Below are positions 1 to 8,110 of a DNA stretch of 64,000 nt, in pieces. The notes beneath the pieces were generated by a model. That model was not told the origin of the DNA and did not search any database. It saw nothing but the letters and a program-made list of their open reading frames with translations. The DNA lies in NCBI GenBank assembly GCA_002780795.1, contig PEUF01000045.1, positions 35,939-99,938 of the forward strand, given 5' to 3'. Positions within the stretch are counted from its first letter, which is position 1. Every line of letters begins with the position of its first letter. Origin of the DNA: Candidatus Roizmanbacteria bacterium CG02_land_8_20_14_3_00_36_15 (GTDB lineage Bacteria; Patescibacteriota; Microgenomatia; UBA1406; GWC2-37-13). The translations under genes and the position numbers were made by a program.

Positions 1-42
1 ACTCGTTTCCACAGCTGTCTTCTTTTTTCTAGTTATGTAGTG

Positions 43-2397
43 TTATAGTCTCGCTCTTTGACTAATCTCTGCCTCAACCAGTTCTTTTGGCCGGCCATAT
101 TTTAAACGGGAAAGTTGGATAACCGCCTGGGCTATTTTTTCATTACCACCTTCCTTAATCTTTTCAATGTCTTTAGTCATGTCGACGGAAAAAGGCGGTA
201 CTGGGTCGTTGTTAACAGTTGTTTTCATATAGGCGTGAAACCTTTCGATATTAATTAAATCCGACTCGCTAAAAATTGGTTGAAACTCACGCTGGATATA
301 GGAGGCATCAGTCACTCCTAAACGAAATGACATTAAAGTACCAACGTTGCCAAAAACTGCGTTTTTTACCTCTTCTTCCATTTGGCCGATAAACTGATTG
401 GCGACGGTCAACGCTAAATGATATTTTCTTGCCTCCGATAGGATAACGGCAAAGTCGGGTGTAGCAAAGTTTTGAAATTCGTCTACATAAAGATAAAAAT
501 CGCGTCGGTCGTCTTCAGGAATTTCTTGTCGACTCATCGCCGACATTAAAATCTTTGGTATCAATACCAATCCTAAGAAACTAGAGTTTTCCTCGCCTAA
601 TTTGCCCTTAGATAAATTAACTAAAAGAATTTTCCCCTCGTCCATTACTTTGCGAAAATCAAAGGCGGATTTTGACTGACCAATAATGTTTCTCATTGTT
701 TTATTAGTAACAAATCGCCCAAATTTAGAAACAATGTAATCTAAAACTTCTGATTTATGAAAATCTGCGGTTTGGGCGATTTGGTCGGTCCAGTAACGCC
801 TAACAATCGGGTCCTGGACCTTAGGCAACAACTCCTGAACGTATTTTGGGTCTTGTAAACAGCGCATCACTTCAACAAGAGTAGCTCCCTCATCAGACAT
901 CACCGTCAACATGGCGTTGCGCACCGCGTGCTCAAATCTAGGACCGATTATACCAGTCCGCTGTGGATCATAAAGCTTATACATTAAGTTAATTATTGCT
1001 GTGGTGATAAAGTGTTTTTGGTCTTCGGTTTTGGCCTCAAGAAGATTTAAACCCATCGGGCGCTCTGTACATGAAGGGTCAAAATAAATAACATCCTCCG
1101 CCCGCTCGGCTGGGATGTAGCGTATAACGTCGTCAATTAAGTCTCCGTGGGGATCCATAACACAAACTCCATAACCAGATTTAATATCCTGTTTGATCAT
1201 TTCTTTAAGAAGCTCTGATTTGCCAACACCGGTTTTTCCAATAATATACGTATGACGCATCCTATCTTTTGGCCCAATGAAAACCGGTCTTTTAACTCCC
1301 CGATAATAACCAAAACCAATATGGGTACCATTTTTTGTTGGTACCTCGGCCGCCACCGGAGCCGTTTTTGCTTTTAACCAATTAATTTGTGGTGCATCAA
1401 CGGTTTTATTGGGAAAATGAAAGATTGTTGCCAATTCATCGGTAGACAGAATTGAGACCGATTTTAAAAAAGGCATCTCAAGGACGGGAAAAAACTTATA
1501 AATAAAGTTGATCATAAACCCGCCCTTAAAAAATATTTTTACTTTTTTCAAGTTATTTAAGTCTGAATTAAACTGGGAAAAGGCCGAGATAATATTTTTT
1601 AGGTGCATGTCGGCCGCTTCTTTTGTTTTAGACGAGACAACAAAACGAATGGTGGTCTCAAATCCAGGTTTAGAACATTTGTCATCAATCTTCTCTAATA
1701 CTTTTGGGTCTGTTTTAAAAGTCGCCTTTTCCGGATTGGCTTCATTTTTCTTTGTTGAAGAAACGTATGATTTTCCAATCTTTTTCCATCTTTTACCGCC
1801 CGGTCTAACCAGAATCTGGATCATTGCTCCTTCATCTTTGTTCATTTTTGACAAGGCGGCGGTAATGGCAGCCAGTGGGTCGGTCGGCAAATCCTTATAT
1901 ACTTTTAAAGGAAAATAGGCGACCTCTTTTGTTACCAAACCAGAAAAAGACACCTTGCCTTTTTCATTAAAAATATTTGGTTCCTCAACCTTTCTAATAT
2001 CGGCGTTGGGATAGTAACCGTAAACCGTTTTTTCCACTAAATCGATGATCCTTGTCGGCGCCGAAACATAGAAACGAACGTCTGATTCTTTACCAACAAT
2101 TTCCCAGGCAACAACATCGTCTAGGTCTAAGAATGATAACCAGTCTGTTTTTTTTAAGGAAAAAAGGGAAGAAAACATCTGTTCGGCGGCGTCAATCTTA
2201 ATCTCATTGTCTCTTGACAGTTTTACCTCTAGACTAACCATCTCCAGAGAAATCTGCTCTCTTTTCTTAAGGCGGAGATAAACAATAACCAAATAAATAA
2301 AAATAAAGGTTAAAAAACCAGCCAATAGAGCCGTTAGGAGCGCCAGGCTAAAATTTATTACTCGGTCGGCTATGGTTTGACTATAAAAACCTTCCAT
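43..2397 (-). CDS. VirD4/TraD-like T4SS coupling ATPase
   Basis: A 784-residue protein with one N-terminal membrane segment (about residues 15-41), a long middle region, and a C-terminal P-loop ATPase domain. Walker A is GKTGVGKS at 387-394, followed by a VMDPHGDLIDDVI strand, and the Walker B region LYVDEFQNF lies near 640. This layout fits the VirD4/TraG/DUF87 coupling-protein group, which feeds DNA or protein into type IV secretion or competence machines at the membrane. A VirB4-like ATPase and a PrgI-like gene lie nearby on the same strand, which supports a T4SS-like role. The substrate cannot be told from the sequence. Confidence 0.85.
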   Translation of the reverse strand: MEGFYSQTIADRVINFSLALLTALLAGFLTFIFIYLVIVYLRLKKREQISLEMVSLEVKLSRDNEIKIDAAEQMFSSLFSLKKTDWLSFLDLDDVVAWEIVGKESDVRFYVSAPTRIIDLVEKTVYGYYPNADIRKVEEPNIFNEKGKVSFSGLVTKEVAYFPLKVYKDLPTDPLAAITAALSKMNKDEGAMIQILVRPGGKRWKKIGKSYVSSTKKNEANPEKATFKTDPKVLEKIDDKCSKPGFETTIRFVVSSKTKEAADMHLKNIISAFSQFNSDLNNLKKVKIFFKGGFMINFIYKFFPVLEMPFLKSVSILSTDELATIFHFPNKTVDAPQINWLKAKTAPVAAEVPTKNGTHIGFGYYRGVKRPVFIGPKDRMRHTYIIGKTGVGKSELLKEMIKQDIKSGYGVCVMDPHGDLIDDVIRYIPAERAEDVIYFDPSCTERPMGLNLLEAKTEDQKHFITTAIINLMYKLYDPQRTGIIGPRFEHAVRNAMLTVMSDEGATLVEVMRCLQDPKYVQELLPKVQDPIVRRYWTDQIAQTADFHKSEVLDYIVSKFGRFVTNKTMRNIIGQSKSAFDFRKVMDEGKILLVNLSKGKLGEENSSFLGLVLIPKILMSAMSRQEIPEDDRRDFYLYVDEFQNFATPDFAVILSEARKYHLALTVANQFIGQMEEEVKNAVFGNVGTLMSFRLGVTDASYIQREFQPIFSESDLINIERFHAYMKTTVNNDPVPPFSVDMTKDIEKIKEGGNEKIAQAVIQLSRLKYGRPKELVEAEISQRARL

Positions 2398-2424
2398 AAA
2401 AAAATTATATAATAAATTAATTCT

Positions 2425-2841
2425 ATGAACAAAGTTAAAAATCTCGGGTTTATTAAATACTTGTTTGTTTTTTTTGCTTTTTTCTTTTTAATTACTAATT
2501 TACTTTACAGTCAAGCTATCTCTCCTCTCTACCCTCAATTTATTAACGAGAATAAAAAGGCGACCATTGAATATTTAAAAAGAATAAAGGGCCTATTAGA
2601 TTTTAAAGCTCAACTTGTAGTTTTGAGTGGTGTTTATAAAAATGGTTTTGAACAAGAGATTTTTTGGGAAGAAAGGGATCGGAATCAGAAAATAAAAAAA
2701 TTTGAACAAATATTACAAAAAAATCTGAATGCTCGCGACGTCTTATATGGTCTTTATGAACTATATTTAGAAAAGGGAGACAATTTAACGGCGGAGAAAT
2801 ATTTGAGGCAGGCAAAGGAAGTTGACCCCACCTTAAAATAA
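2425..2841 (+). CDS. Membrane-anchored TPR-like hypothetical protein
   Basis: A 138-residue protein that diverges from the coupling ATPase gene 27 bp away. Residues 10-30 form a hydrophobic signal anchor. The C-terminal 40 residues (LYELYLEKGDNLTAEKYLRQAKEVDP) read like a single tetratricopeptide repeat, with the rest predicted helical. I do not recognise a named family. The likely location is the outer face of the membrane, and any link to the adjacent T4SS-like genes is inference from position. Confidence 0.6.
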   Translation: MNKVKNLGFIKYLFVFFAFFFLITNLLYSQAISPLYPQFINENKKATIEYLKRIKGLLDFKAQLVVLSGVYKNGFEQEIFWEERDRNQKIKKFEQILQKNLNARDVLYGLYELYLEKGDNLTAEKYLRQAKEVDPTLK

Positions 2842-2843
2842 AT

Positions 2844-2950
2844 CTAAATGACAAAATCCAAATTTCAAATCAAGTTCAAAATCCAAAATCTAAAAAATTT
2901 AGTCATTTGAGCTTTGGATTTTATTTGTCATTTGAACTTTCTTTGGATTT
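2844..2950. repeat. AT-rich imperfect inverted repeat
   Basis: The gap between two plus-strand genes is filled by AAATCCAAA/TTTGGATTT-type words that occur on both arms and could form a long imperfect hairpin. The same style of sequence recurs at 5301-5440, 18257-18403, 30723-30806 and 31960-32060. It behaves like a dispersed intergenic element. Confidence 0.6.
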
Positions 2951-2962
2951 ATAAAATGAATT

Positions 2963-3262
2963 ATGCTCAAACAAGTTCATCTCTACATCAAAGGCGATAT
3001 CATCGGTGTTGGTTTTCGCGCCTGGACTAGAATCCAAGCTAAAATAAATGGCGTAACCGGCTGGGTTAGAAACAACTTTGAAAAGCCAGAGGTTTTTGGA
3101 CCGGGTGGTGGTGTTGAAGCTATAATTCAAGGAGAAGAGCAACGAGTTAACAAAATGTTAGAAACAATAAAAAAAGGTCCTCCTGTTTCTCGCGTCGAAG
3201 AGGTTGAGGTATTTTTTGAAGAACCAAAAGAAGTGTTTAATGGGTTTGAAATAAGAAAGTAA
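2963..3262 (+). CDS. acyP: Acylphosphatase
   Basis: A 99-residue protein of normal acylphosphatase length. It has the KGDIIGVGFRAW signature near residues 10-20, with the catalytic arginine in GVGFR, and the downstream GVTGWVRNN containing the catalytic asparagine. The family hydrolyses acyl phosphates such as acetyl phosphate in the cytoplasm. The C-terminal part is slightly unusual, with a GPGGGVEAIIQG loop, but the core is intact. It stands alone between a repeat and a tRNA, so its context says little. Confidence 0.9.
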   Translation: MLKQVHLYIKGDIIGVGFRAWTRIQAKINGVTGWVRNNFEKPEVFGPGGGVEAIIQGEEQRVNKMLETIKKGPPVSRVEEVEVFFEEPKEVFNGFEIRK

Positions 3263-3285
3263 TATGAACCCGACCGGATTTGTTC

Positions 3286-3340
3286 AACTCGCAGTTAACG
3301 AATTTATGAGTTTTACTGCGAGTTAATCCCGCTTTGCGGG
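3286..3340. terminator. Hairpin pair after acyP
   Basis: AACTCGCAGT at 3286-3295 pairs perfectly with ACTGCGAGTT at 3315-3324. A second hairpin, CCCGCTTTGCGGG, follows at 3328-3340. No T-run follows, so this may be a processing or end structure between the plus-strand acyP and the minus-strand tRNA rather than a classical terminator. Confidence 0.4.
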
Positions 3341-3352
3341 AAACCCTCACTT

Positions 3353-3429
3353 TGGTGGACCGAATGGGATTTGAACCCACAACCTTCGCAATGCCATTGC
3401 GACGCTCTAGCCAATTGAGCTATCGGCCC
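3353..3429 (-). tRNA. tRNA-Ala (GGC)
   Basis: A complete cloverleaf on the minus strand. The acceptor stem is GGGCCGA/TCGGTCC and includes the G3-U70 wobble that is the alanine identity element. The anticodon stem TCGCA/TGCGA carries loop ATGGCAT with anticodon GGC. The T-arm is GTGGGTTCAAATCCCAT. The discriminator is A, and the CCA end is encoded (3353-3355). Confidence 0.95.
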
Positions 3430-3488
3430 AGGCATTCTAGTTTACCCGCCGAAGTCTCGACGAAGGCGGGCCGCTGAACTACGGGCCC
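3430..3488 (-). pseudogene. 5' half of a tRNA with a palindrome in its D-loop
   Basis: Directly upstream of tRNA-Ala on the same strand lies a second tRNA-like start, GGGCCCGTAGTTCAGCGG, which has an acceptor 5' strand, the D-stem GTTC and the start of a D-loop. After an inserted palindrome of 26 bp (3445-3470, arms CCCGCC/GGCGGG) the D-arm resumes with a GAAT pairing partner. It then stops where tRNA-Ala begins, so the anticodon, T arms and 3' acceptor strand are missing. Confidence 0.6.
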
Positions 3489-3539
3489 TTATTTAAAGTT
3501 TATTATTTATTATTATACACGATGTAGTTGCTACGTAAA

Positions 3540-5300
3540 CTATTCTATGAGTCCTTTTTCTTCTTCTGAGGCAATCACCCTAAAACCAACGTGGTTATGC
3601 CCCGCAAAAAATAAACCTTCTCCAACACCGGTCGATAATAAAAAGTGTTTTTCTCCTCCGGTGAGATAAAAAGTGGCGGAAATTTTTTCGACTGCTGCCG
3701 TTGATTGTTTAAGAATAATTTGAAGACTAGAGTTGGTAATAATCGCTCTTCCTTCGTCAGTGGAGATAAAGTCCTCAACGTCTTGAGTAATTGTCGTTAA
3801 TCCTAATTGATATTTTCTTGCTCTTTTGGCAAAACTGTATAAATAAGCCCCTGAGTCTTTATGTTTAATTAAATACCAGGCTTCATCAATCACTAAAATC
3901 CTCTTCCGTTTATCCTTTCTTATTCTATTCCAGATATAATCTAAGACAATATACATTGCTACCGGTCTCAGATTCTCCTCTAGGTCACGAATCCCAAAAA
4001 CAGTGAAGGCGTTTTTAATGTCAAAGCTCGACTGATGATTAAAGATGCCAGCCGCCGATCCTTGAACAAATTTTTCCAAACGGTCGGCCAACTCCTTTCC
4101 CTCAGTCGTTTCCATACCGGTTAATATCTTGTATAGATCTTCTAAGAGTGGTGGCTCGTTTTTAAAGCTGGACGGATCTTGGGTAATTCCTTTTTCTTGA
4201 TAGGTGGCTACTAAAGCACGATCAAGCAACGCATCTTGTGACGGTGTCAGATCGCCCATGATTACTTTCATTAGTGAATGAAGGTCTAAAATTTTATTTG
4301 AGAGCTCATCGGGCTCACTCTCGCTTGTTGCTAAATCAAATGGGTTAATTTTATATTGAGAAGCAATTGAGAATTCGACAAACTCTCCTCCAACCGACTC
4401 GGTTAATTTTTTATATTCATTCTCGGGATCAACAATAATCACATCCACACCCATTATTAAAAGTCGCATCGCCTCTAGTTTAACTAAAAAACTCTTTCCT
4501 CCGCCTGATTTACCTAAAATCACTGAGTTGGCGTTTTCCAAAGTAAACCGATCGAAGATAATCAGTCCACCATCGTGTTCATTGATACCATATAAAATTC
4601 CTTCGTTTCGTGTTAAAGAGGCAGTGGCAAAAGGGAAGGTAAGAGCTAATGAAGTACTATCCATATTCCTCCAGACCTGGAGTTTGTCGTAAAACATTGG
4701 TAAAGTCGACTTGAATCCTTCCTCTGTTTGAAGAGTGGCTTGGCGAGAAAGAATTAATAGCGATGATAAAACCGAGTCTACCTCTTTAGAAATGTTGTTC
4801 AACTCCTCCAGGCTTTCGGCTGGAATAGTAATATAAAGACCAAACTGAAAAAATCTCTCCGCTCCTTTAGCCAGCTCTGCCTGGATAGCTAAGGCGTCAT
4901 CAAGAGCTACCTGAACGGTTGGGTCTACCACTTTTCCAGCCTTAATATCGGTTTCGATTGTCGCTTCCATCTCAGCAATCTTTCTTTTTAAGTCTTCTAG
5001 AACCGCTTTTGACTCAGCCGGATAAATATACATGGAAACATAAAGGGGGTGGTCAAAGGTTATTAATGAATAAAGCCAGTTGGCAGATACATAACGAGGA
5101 TAACCAACCACATATAGGGTTCGATAATACTTCTCGTCAATCTTTAGGTGGTTAAAATCTACTTCTATAAAAGAAGGGGAAACGATGTCTTTAATCGACA
5201 CCGTTCCTTTACCTAAGAAATTAGACACGTTTTGGCCCGCTGGCAGATTTACCGCCGGCTGGTTTTTATTCTTTGTTTTATTATTAAATAAATTAAACAC
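3540..5300 (-). CDS. VirB4-like T4SS ATPase
   Basis: A 586-residue protein with the VirB4/TraC C-terminal ATPase. Walker A is GKSGGGKS at 263-270, followed by VIIVDPENEY and the Walker B strand RILVIDEAWYLI near 470. The TTITQDVEDF and NSSLQIILKQ motifs near the end are typical of VirB4. The usual N-terminal region is shorter than in canonical VirB4 (about 800 residues), and a separate 218-residue protein encoded upstream may supply part of it. The role is to power a type IV secretion, pilus or competence apparatus at the inner face of the membrane. Confidence 0.88.
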   Translation of the reverse strand: MFNLFNNKTKNKNQPAVNLPAGQNVSNFLGKGTVSIKDIVSPSFIEVDFNHLKIDEKYYRTLYVVGYPRYVSANWLYSLITFDHPLYVSMYIYPAESKAVLEDLKRKIAEMEATIETDIKAGKVVDPTVQVALDDALAIQAELAKGAERFFQFGLYITIPAESLEELNNISKEVDSVLSSLLILSRQATLQTEEGFKSTLPMFYDKLQVWRNMDSTSLALTFPFATASLTRNEGILYGINEHDGGLIIFDRFTLENANSVILGKSGGGKSFLVKLEAMRLLIMGVDVIIVDPENEYKKLTESVGGEFVEFSIASQYKINPFDLATSESEPDELSNKILDLHSLMKVIMGDLTPSQDALLDRALVATYQEKGITQDPSSFKNEPPLLEDLYKILTGMETTEGKELADRLEKFVQGSAAGIFNHQSSFDIKNAFTVFGIRDLEENLRPVAMYIVLDYIWNRIRKDKRKRILVIDEAWYLIKHKDSGAYLYSFAKRARKYQLGLTTITQDVEDFISTDEGRAIITNSSLQIILKQSTAAVEKISATFYLTGGEKHFLLSTGVGEGLFFAGHNHVGFRVIASEEEKGLIE

Positions 5301-5440
5301 AATATTAAGTTAAAAGTTCAAAATTAAAAATTAAAAGTTACCGTTTAAAATTTAAAATTTCTAATTTTGAATTGTCCTTCGATAAACTCAGGATCTTGAG
5401 CTTGTCGAACAGATAATTTTAAACTTTGCATTTTGAATTT
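5301..5440. repeat. AT-rich repeat carrying a CTTCGA...TCGAA palindrome
   Basis: This gap between two genes of the T4SS-like set holds AAAATTTAAAATT-type words on both arms around a GC-richer core near 5374-5412. The core is an imperfect palindrome, TTCGATAAACTCA against TGAGCTTGTCGAA. The same core style appears inside the gene at 23403 (near 23682) and in the tail at 59415. Confidence 0.65.
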
Positions 5441-6097
5441 TTAACTAGTGGTTAACACCACGTCTGTATAACTCTCAACTGGCGCCAGTCTTCTTCCCGT
5501 CGCCGACGGATTATAAAGATTATAAAAAAGCTCTGTTATTTCCTGCTTTTGTAACACGGTCGCCCGTAAACCTATCTTCGATAACAATCTAATTAGATTG
5601 TCCCTTTTCGGATAAAGCGATGTTTTAGCTCGGGTAATAACATATTCTTTATTCAGGTTACCAGTATTGGCACCGCTTATTCCTAGTTCGAGTGGAGAAA
5701 AAGGGACAACAAAAAAAAATCTTTTCTCTAAGACGGTATTTTTTTTAATAATGTTTTTGATAAAATCTCGATAGCTATTTAGTCGTTTTTGTATTAAATC
5801 ATTCGTTTGTTTTTCTATTTTTCTATCTAAATAATCCAGGTATAACGAAATGTCCATTTTTTTAGAAAGAATCAGAATCTGGACCGGAAAAGAAAGAGAG
5901 TTTAATAAACCAGCGTAGGCATAAATAATTGAGTTTTGTTCTTCGGTCGATAGCAACCAAAAGTTAACTGCCCCAACCTCAATAATTAGCGCGGCTGAAA
6001 AGTCTTTTAATAAAAGAATGTCGTCTTTTATTTCTTCAATCTCAATAAAGCTCTGGGTGCTAGCCTTGATTGGAGATCTGAGTTTATTGTTCATCAT
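5441..6097 (-). CDS. T4SS-associated protein resembling a VirB4 N-terminal domain
   Basis: A 218-residue soluble protein without a P-loop. The section DFSAALIIEVGAVNFWLLSTEE followed by SFPVQILILSKKMD resembles the N-terminal domain of VirB4/TraC proteins, and the conserved order PrgI-like, this protein, VirB4 ATPase supports that reading. It starts 1 bp after the PrgI-like gene, so the two are co-translated. I infer that it partners the shortened VirB4-like ATPase encoded just downstream. No catalytic motif is visible. Confidence 0.55.
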   Translation of the reverse strand: MMNNKLRSPIKASTQSFIEIEEIKDDILLLKDFSAALIIEVGAVNFWLLSTEEQNSIIYAYAGLLNSLSFPVQILILSKKMDISLYLDYLDRKIEKQTNDLIQKRLNSYRDFIKNIIKKNTVLEKRFFFVVPFSPLELGISGANTGNLNKEYVITRAKTSLYPKRDNLIRLLSKIGLRATVLQKQEITELFYNLYNPSATGRRLAPVESYTDVVLTTS

Positions 6098-6098
6098 G

Positions 6099-6926
6099 TT
6101 AAATTAATTCTTTTGAATAAAATTCCAACGGTTTTTGATTCGTCGAATCAATACTAATTTTCATTGTATCAAAAAAAAAGTTTTCGTTAGGATCCTTCAG
6201 CTCAATAAAATATTCTCCTGCCGGAAGTGGATTAAAGGTGGCAAACACACCGTGAGGATTGGTTTTCAGGAGACGTAATATCTTACTGTTGGCGTCTTTA
6301 ATATAGATAAGTACGCCTGGTAAGGGAATAAGTTTATGGTTCTTGACTATCCCCGTAAGAAAAGGTTTCTTTTTCCCAATAATATAGGTGTTCACCTTCC
6401 CCGATGTTGCTGTTTTATTTTGTAGCTGGGCCGCCTCACTGTTTTTTCCTTTAGTTTTTGATTTGTTGGAAAATAAAAAATTAATTTTTTGTTTTTTTGT
6501 ATTTGATTGACCAATCTCTCTCTGTTTTTTTTGCGTCTTAGCTAAATAGGCGGTTAGTTTTTCTTGTGACTCAATATGAGCGGCTGTTTGGCGAGGGTCG
6601 GAAACAAAAAATAAATCATCAAAATAATAAACTGGTTTGTTTTTTTTTGAAAAAAAATACTGGGTAGGCCTTGTCAGCTGCTTATACAAATCCTTAATCC
6701 AAAGATCTAGCGGTCGGTCATAGATGGGGAAAAAAGCAAAAAGAATACCGATTCCACCAATTACGAGCCCTAAAAAAATATTAAGAACCGGTATAGGAAA
6801 CAAATAATAAGCAATAAAACCCAGAGGGATAAAAATAAGCAAAAAAATAAATTGTTTAAGGGTCATAAACCCGATTAGCTTGAATTCGAAAGTAGTAATT
6901 TGTCGGGGAACAGGGTGTTGGTCCAT
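6099..6926 (-). CDS. PrgI-like membrane protein with a C-terminal beta domain
   Basis: A 275-residue protein starting at MDQHPVPRQI, because the longer upstream reading MVIKIIIII is non-coding in style. Two membrane segments (about residues 25-75) and the pattern IYDRPLDLWIKDLYKQL are typical of PrgI-family proteins of Gram-positive and CPR conjugation-like systems. The linker is basic and Ser/Thr-rich. The last 80 residues (FLTGIVKNHKLIPLPGVLIYI, PAGEYFIELKDP) look like a carboxypeptidase regulatory-like beta sandwich. It leads an operon with the next two minus-strand T4SS genes. Confidence 0.7.
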   Translation of the reverse strand: MDQHPVPRQITTFEFKLIGFMTLKQFIFLLIFIPLGFIAYYLFPIPVLNIFLGLVIGGIGILFAFFPIYDRPLDLWIKDLYKQLTRPTQYFFSKKNKPVYYFDDLFFVSDPRQTAAHIESQEKLTAYLAKTQKKQREIGQSNTKKQKINFLFSNKSKTKGKNSEAAQLQNKTATSGKVNTYIIGKKKPFLTGIVKNHKLIPLPGVLIYIKDANSKILRLLKTNPHGVFATFNPLPAGEYFIELKDPNENFFFDTMKISIDSTNQKPLEFYSKELI

Positions 6927-6964
6927 AGTTATAATGATTATAATCTTTATAACCATTATAACAA

Positions 6965-8044
6965 TTATCTATAAGTGACTGGTTTTTCTTTTTGAGGAAG
7001 AAGTAAGCTTATCCTTCTATTATTTTTGTCTATTTTTTCAATATAAACACCTGTTTTTTCTCCGACCTTTAGTTCTTTTTTGTGGCCAATCTTGCTAATA
7101 TGAATCAAGCCTTCTATTCCCGGCTCAAACCTAACCAAATAGCCATATCTTTCTTTCCTAACTATCTCTCCTTGGATTTCTTTGTCTTTCGGATATTTTT
7201 CTTCAACCGTATCCCATGGGTCTTTTTCTAGTCTTTTCAAAGAAAGGTTTAATTTAACATCAACCGCGTTTTTTTTAACCACTAAAACCTGAAGTGTCTG
7301 TCCTGGTTTAATCTTGGCCGCTGGACTATCCACTTTTTCCCACGAAACTTCTGAGATGTGAACCAAGCCCTCGACCCCATTAATCTCGCAAAAAATTCCA
7401 AACTCTGATATTCCTAGAACCTTCGACTGGTATTTTTCCCCTTCCTTAATTTTATTAAACTTTTCCCGGGTCTCTTTTTGCGAGATTTTAAGGATGGATG
7501 CTTTCTGAGAAACAACTAAACGATTCTTTTTTTCATCAACCTCGAGCACCTTTACTTTAATTTTTTTTCCGGCTAGCTTTTCTGGCTTAATAACGGCATC
7601 ACCAATAAGCTGTATTTTTGGTATGACCCCCCTAATCCCCATAAAATCGATAAACACCCCACCTTTCCCATAGTCTCCACAGATAACTTCAATCTCTTCT
7701 TCATTCTCTTTTTTTTTCTTTAAGGCTTCCCACCGTCCTTTTTGAAAAAACTGTTTCATTGAGACTACTGGGTATCCGTCTTTTGCCTCAGGAGTAATTA
7801 TTCGCACCAAAACGCGGTCCCCCTGCTTCAAGTAGGAAAAATATGAAGAAAACCTACCCGTCTCTTCTTGACCTAACACTGCTTGAGCTTTCCCCCCGAC
7901 ATCAAAAATGAGTCCTTTTTTAGATAATGATAGGATGGTAGCCTCAACCTCTTCGCCTTTATAGAGGGTCTGTGGCCTACTAGAACTTAGCAGTTTCTCC
8001 ATCGGGTGTACACTTCTTTTTACCATAAAAACCAAATATACCAA
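6965..8044 (-). CDS. rpsA: Ribosomal protein S1 (four S1 domains)
   Basis: A 359-residue protein made of four S1 RNA-binding repeats, starting near residues 25, 110, 195 and 280. The third repeat shows SEFGIFCEINGVEGLVHISE and the fourth RYGYLVRFEPGIEGLIHIS. This fits a short bacterial S1 that binds mRNA on the 30S subunit. E. coli S1 has six repeats; shorter forms are common in other phyla. Starts at 8026 (MVKRSVHP) or 8002 (MEKLL) are also possible because no clear ribosome-binding site separates them. Confidence 0.85.
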   Translation of the reverse strand: MVYLVFMVKRSVHPMEKLLSSSRPQTLYKGEEVEATILSLSKKGLIFDVGGKAQAVLGQEETGRFSSYFSYLKQGDRVLVRIITPEAKDGYPVVSMKQFFQKGRWEALKKKKENEEEIEVICGDYGKGGVFIDFMGIRGVIPKIQLIGDAVIKPEKLAGKKIKVKVLEVDEKKNRLVVSQKASILKISQKETREKFNKIKEGEKYQSKVLGISEFGIFCEINGVEGLVHISEVSWEKVDSPAAKIKPGQTLQVLVVKKNAVDVKLNLSLKRLEKDPWDTVEEKYPKDKEIQGEIVRKERYGYLVRFEPGIEGLIHISKIGHKKELKVGEKTGVYIEKIDKNNRRISLLLPQKEKPVTYR

Positions 8045-8054
8045 ACATTTGTTT

Positions 8055-8080
8055 AAAAAACAAGCTACCCCTTGTTTTTT
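8055..8080. terminator. Perfect 10-bp hairpin between rpsA and the recombinase gene
   Basis: AAAAAACAAG (8055-8064) pairs with CTTGTTTTTT (8071-8080) around the loop CTACCC. The T-run gives it terminator form on either strand. It lies between two divergently transcribed genes, which is an odd place for a terminator. Confidence 0.45.
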
Positions 8081-8100
8081 GAAATCGCTTCTGGTATATT
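8072..8100 (+). promoter_or_regulatory. Candidate sigma70 promoter for the Xer-like gene
   Basis: TTGTTT, a 17-bp spacer and TATATT at 8095-8100 place the transcript start about 4 bp before the ATG at 8111, so the mRNA would be almost leaderless. The -35 is weak. Confidence 0.35.
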
Positions 8101-8110
8101 ATAGGTTACT

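Noticed and set aside
1508..1918. 136-codon plus-strand frame
   Set aside because: It is the antisense shadow of the coupling ATPase gene.
6927..6956. Longer N-terminus for the PrgI-like protein
   Set aside because: It adds only a run of Ile coded by AT-rich spacer; MDQHPVPRQI matches the family start.
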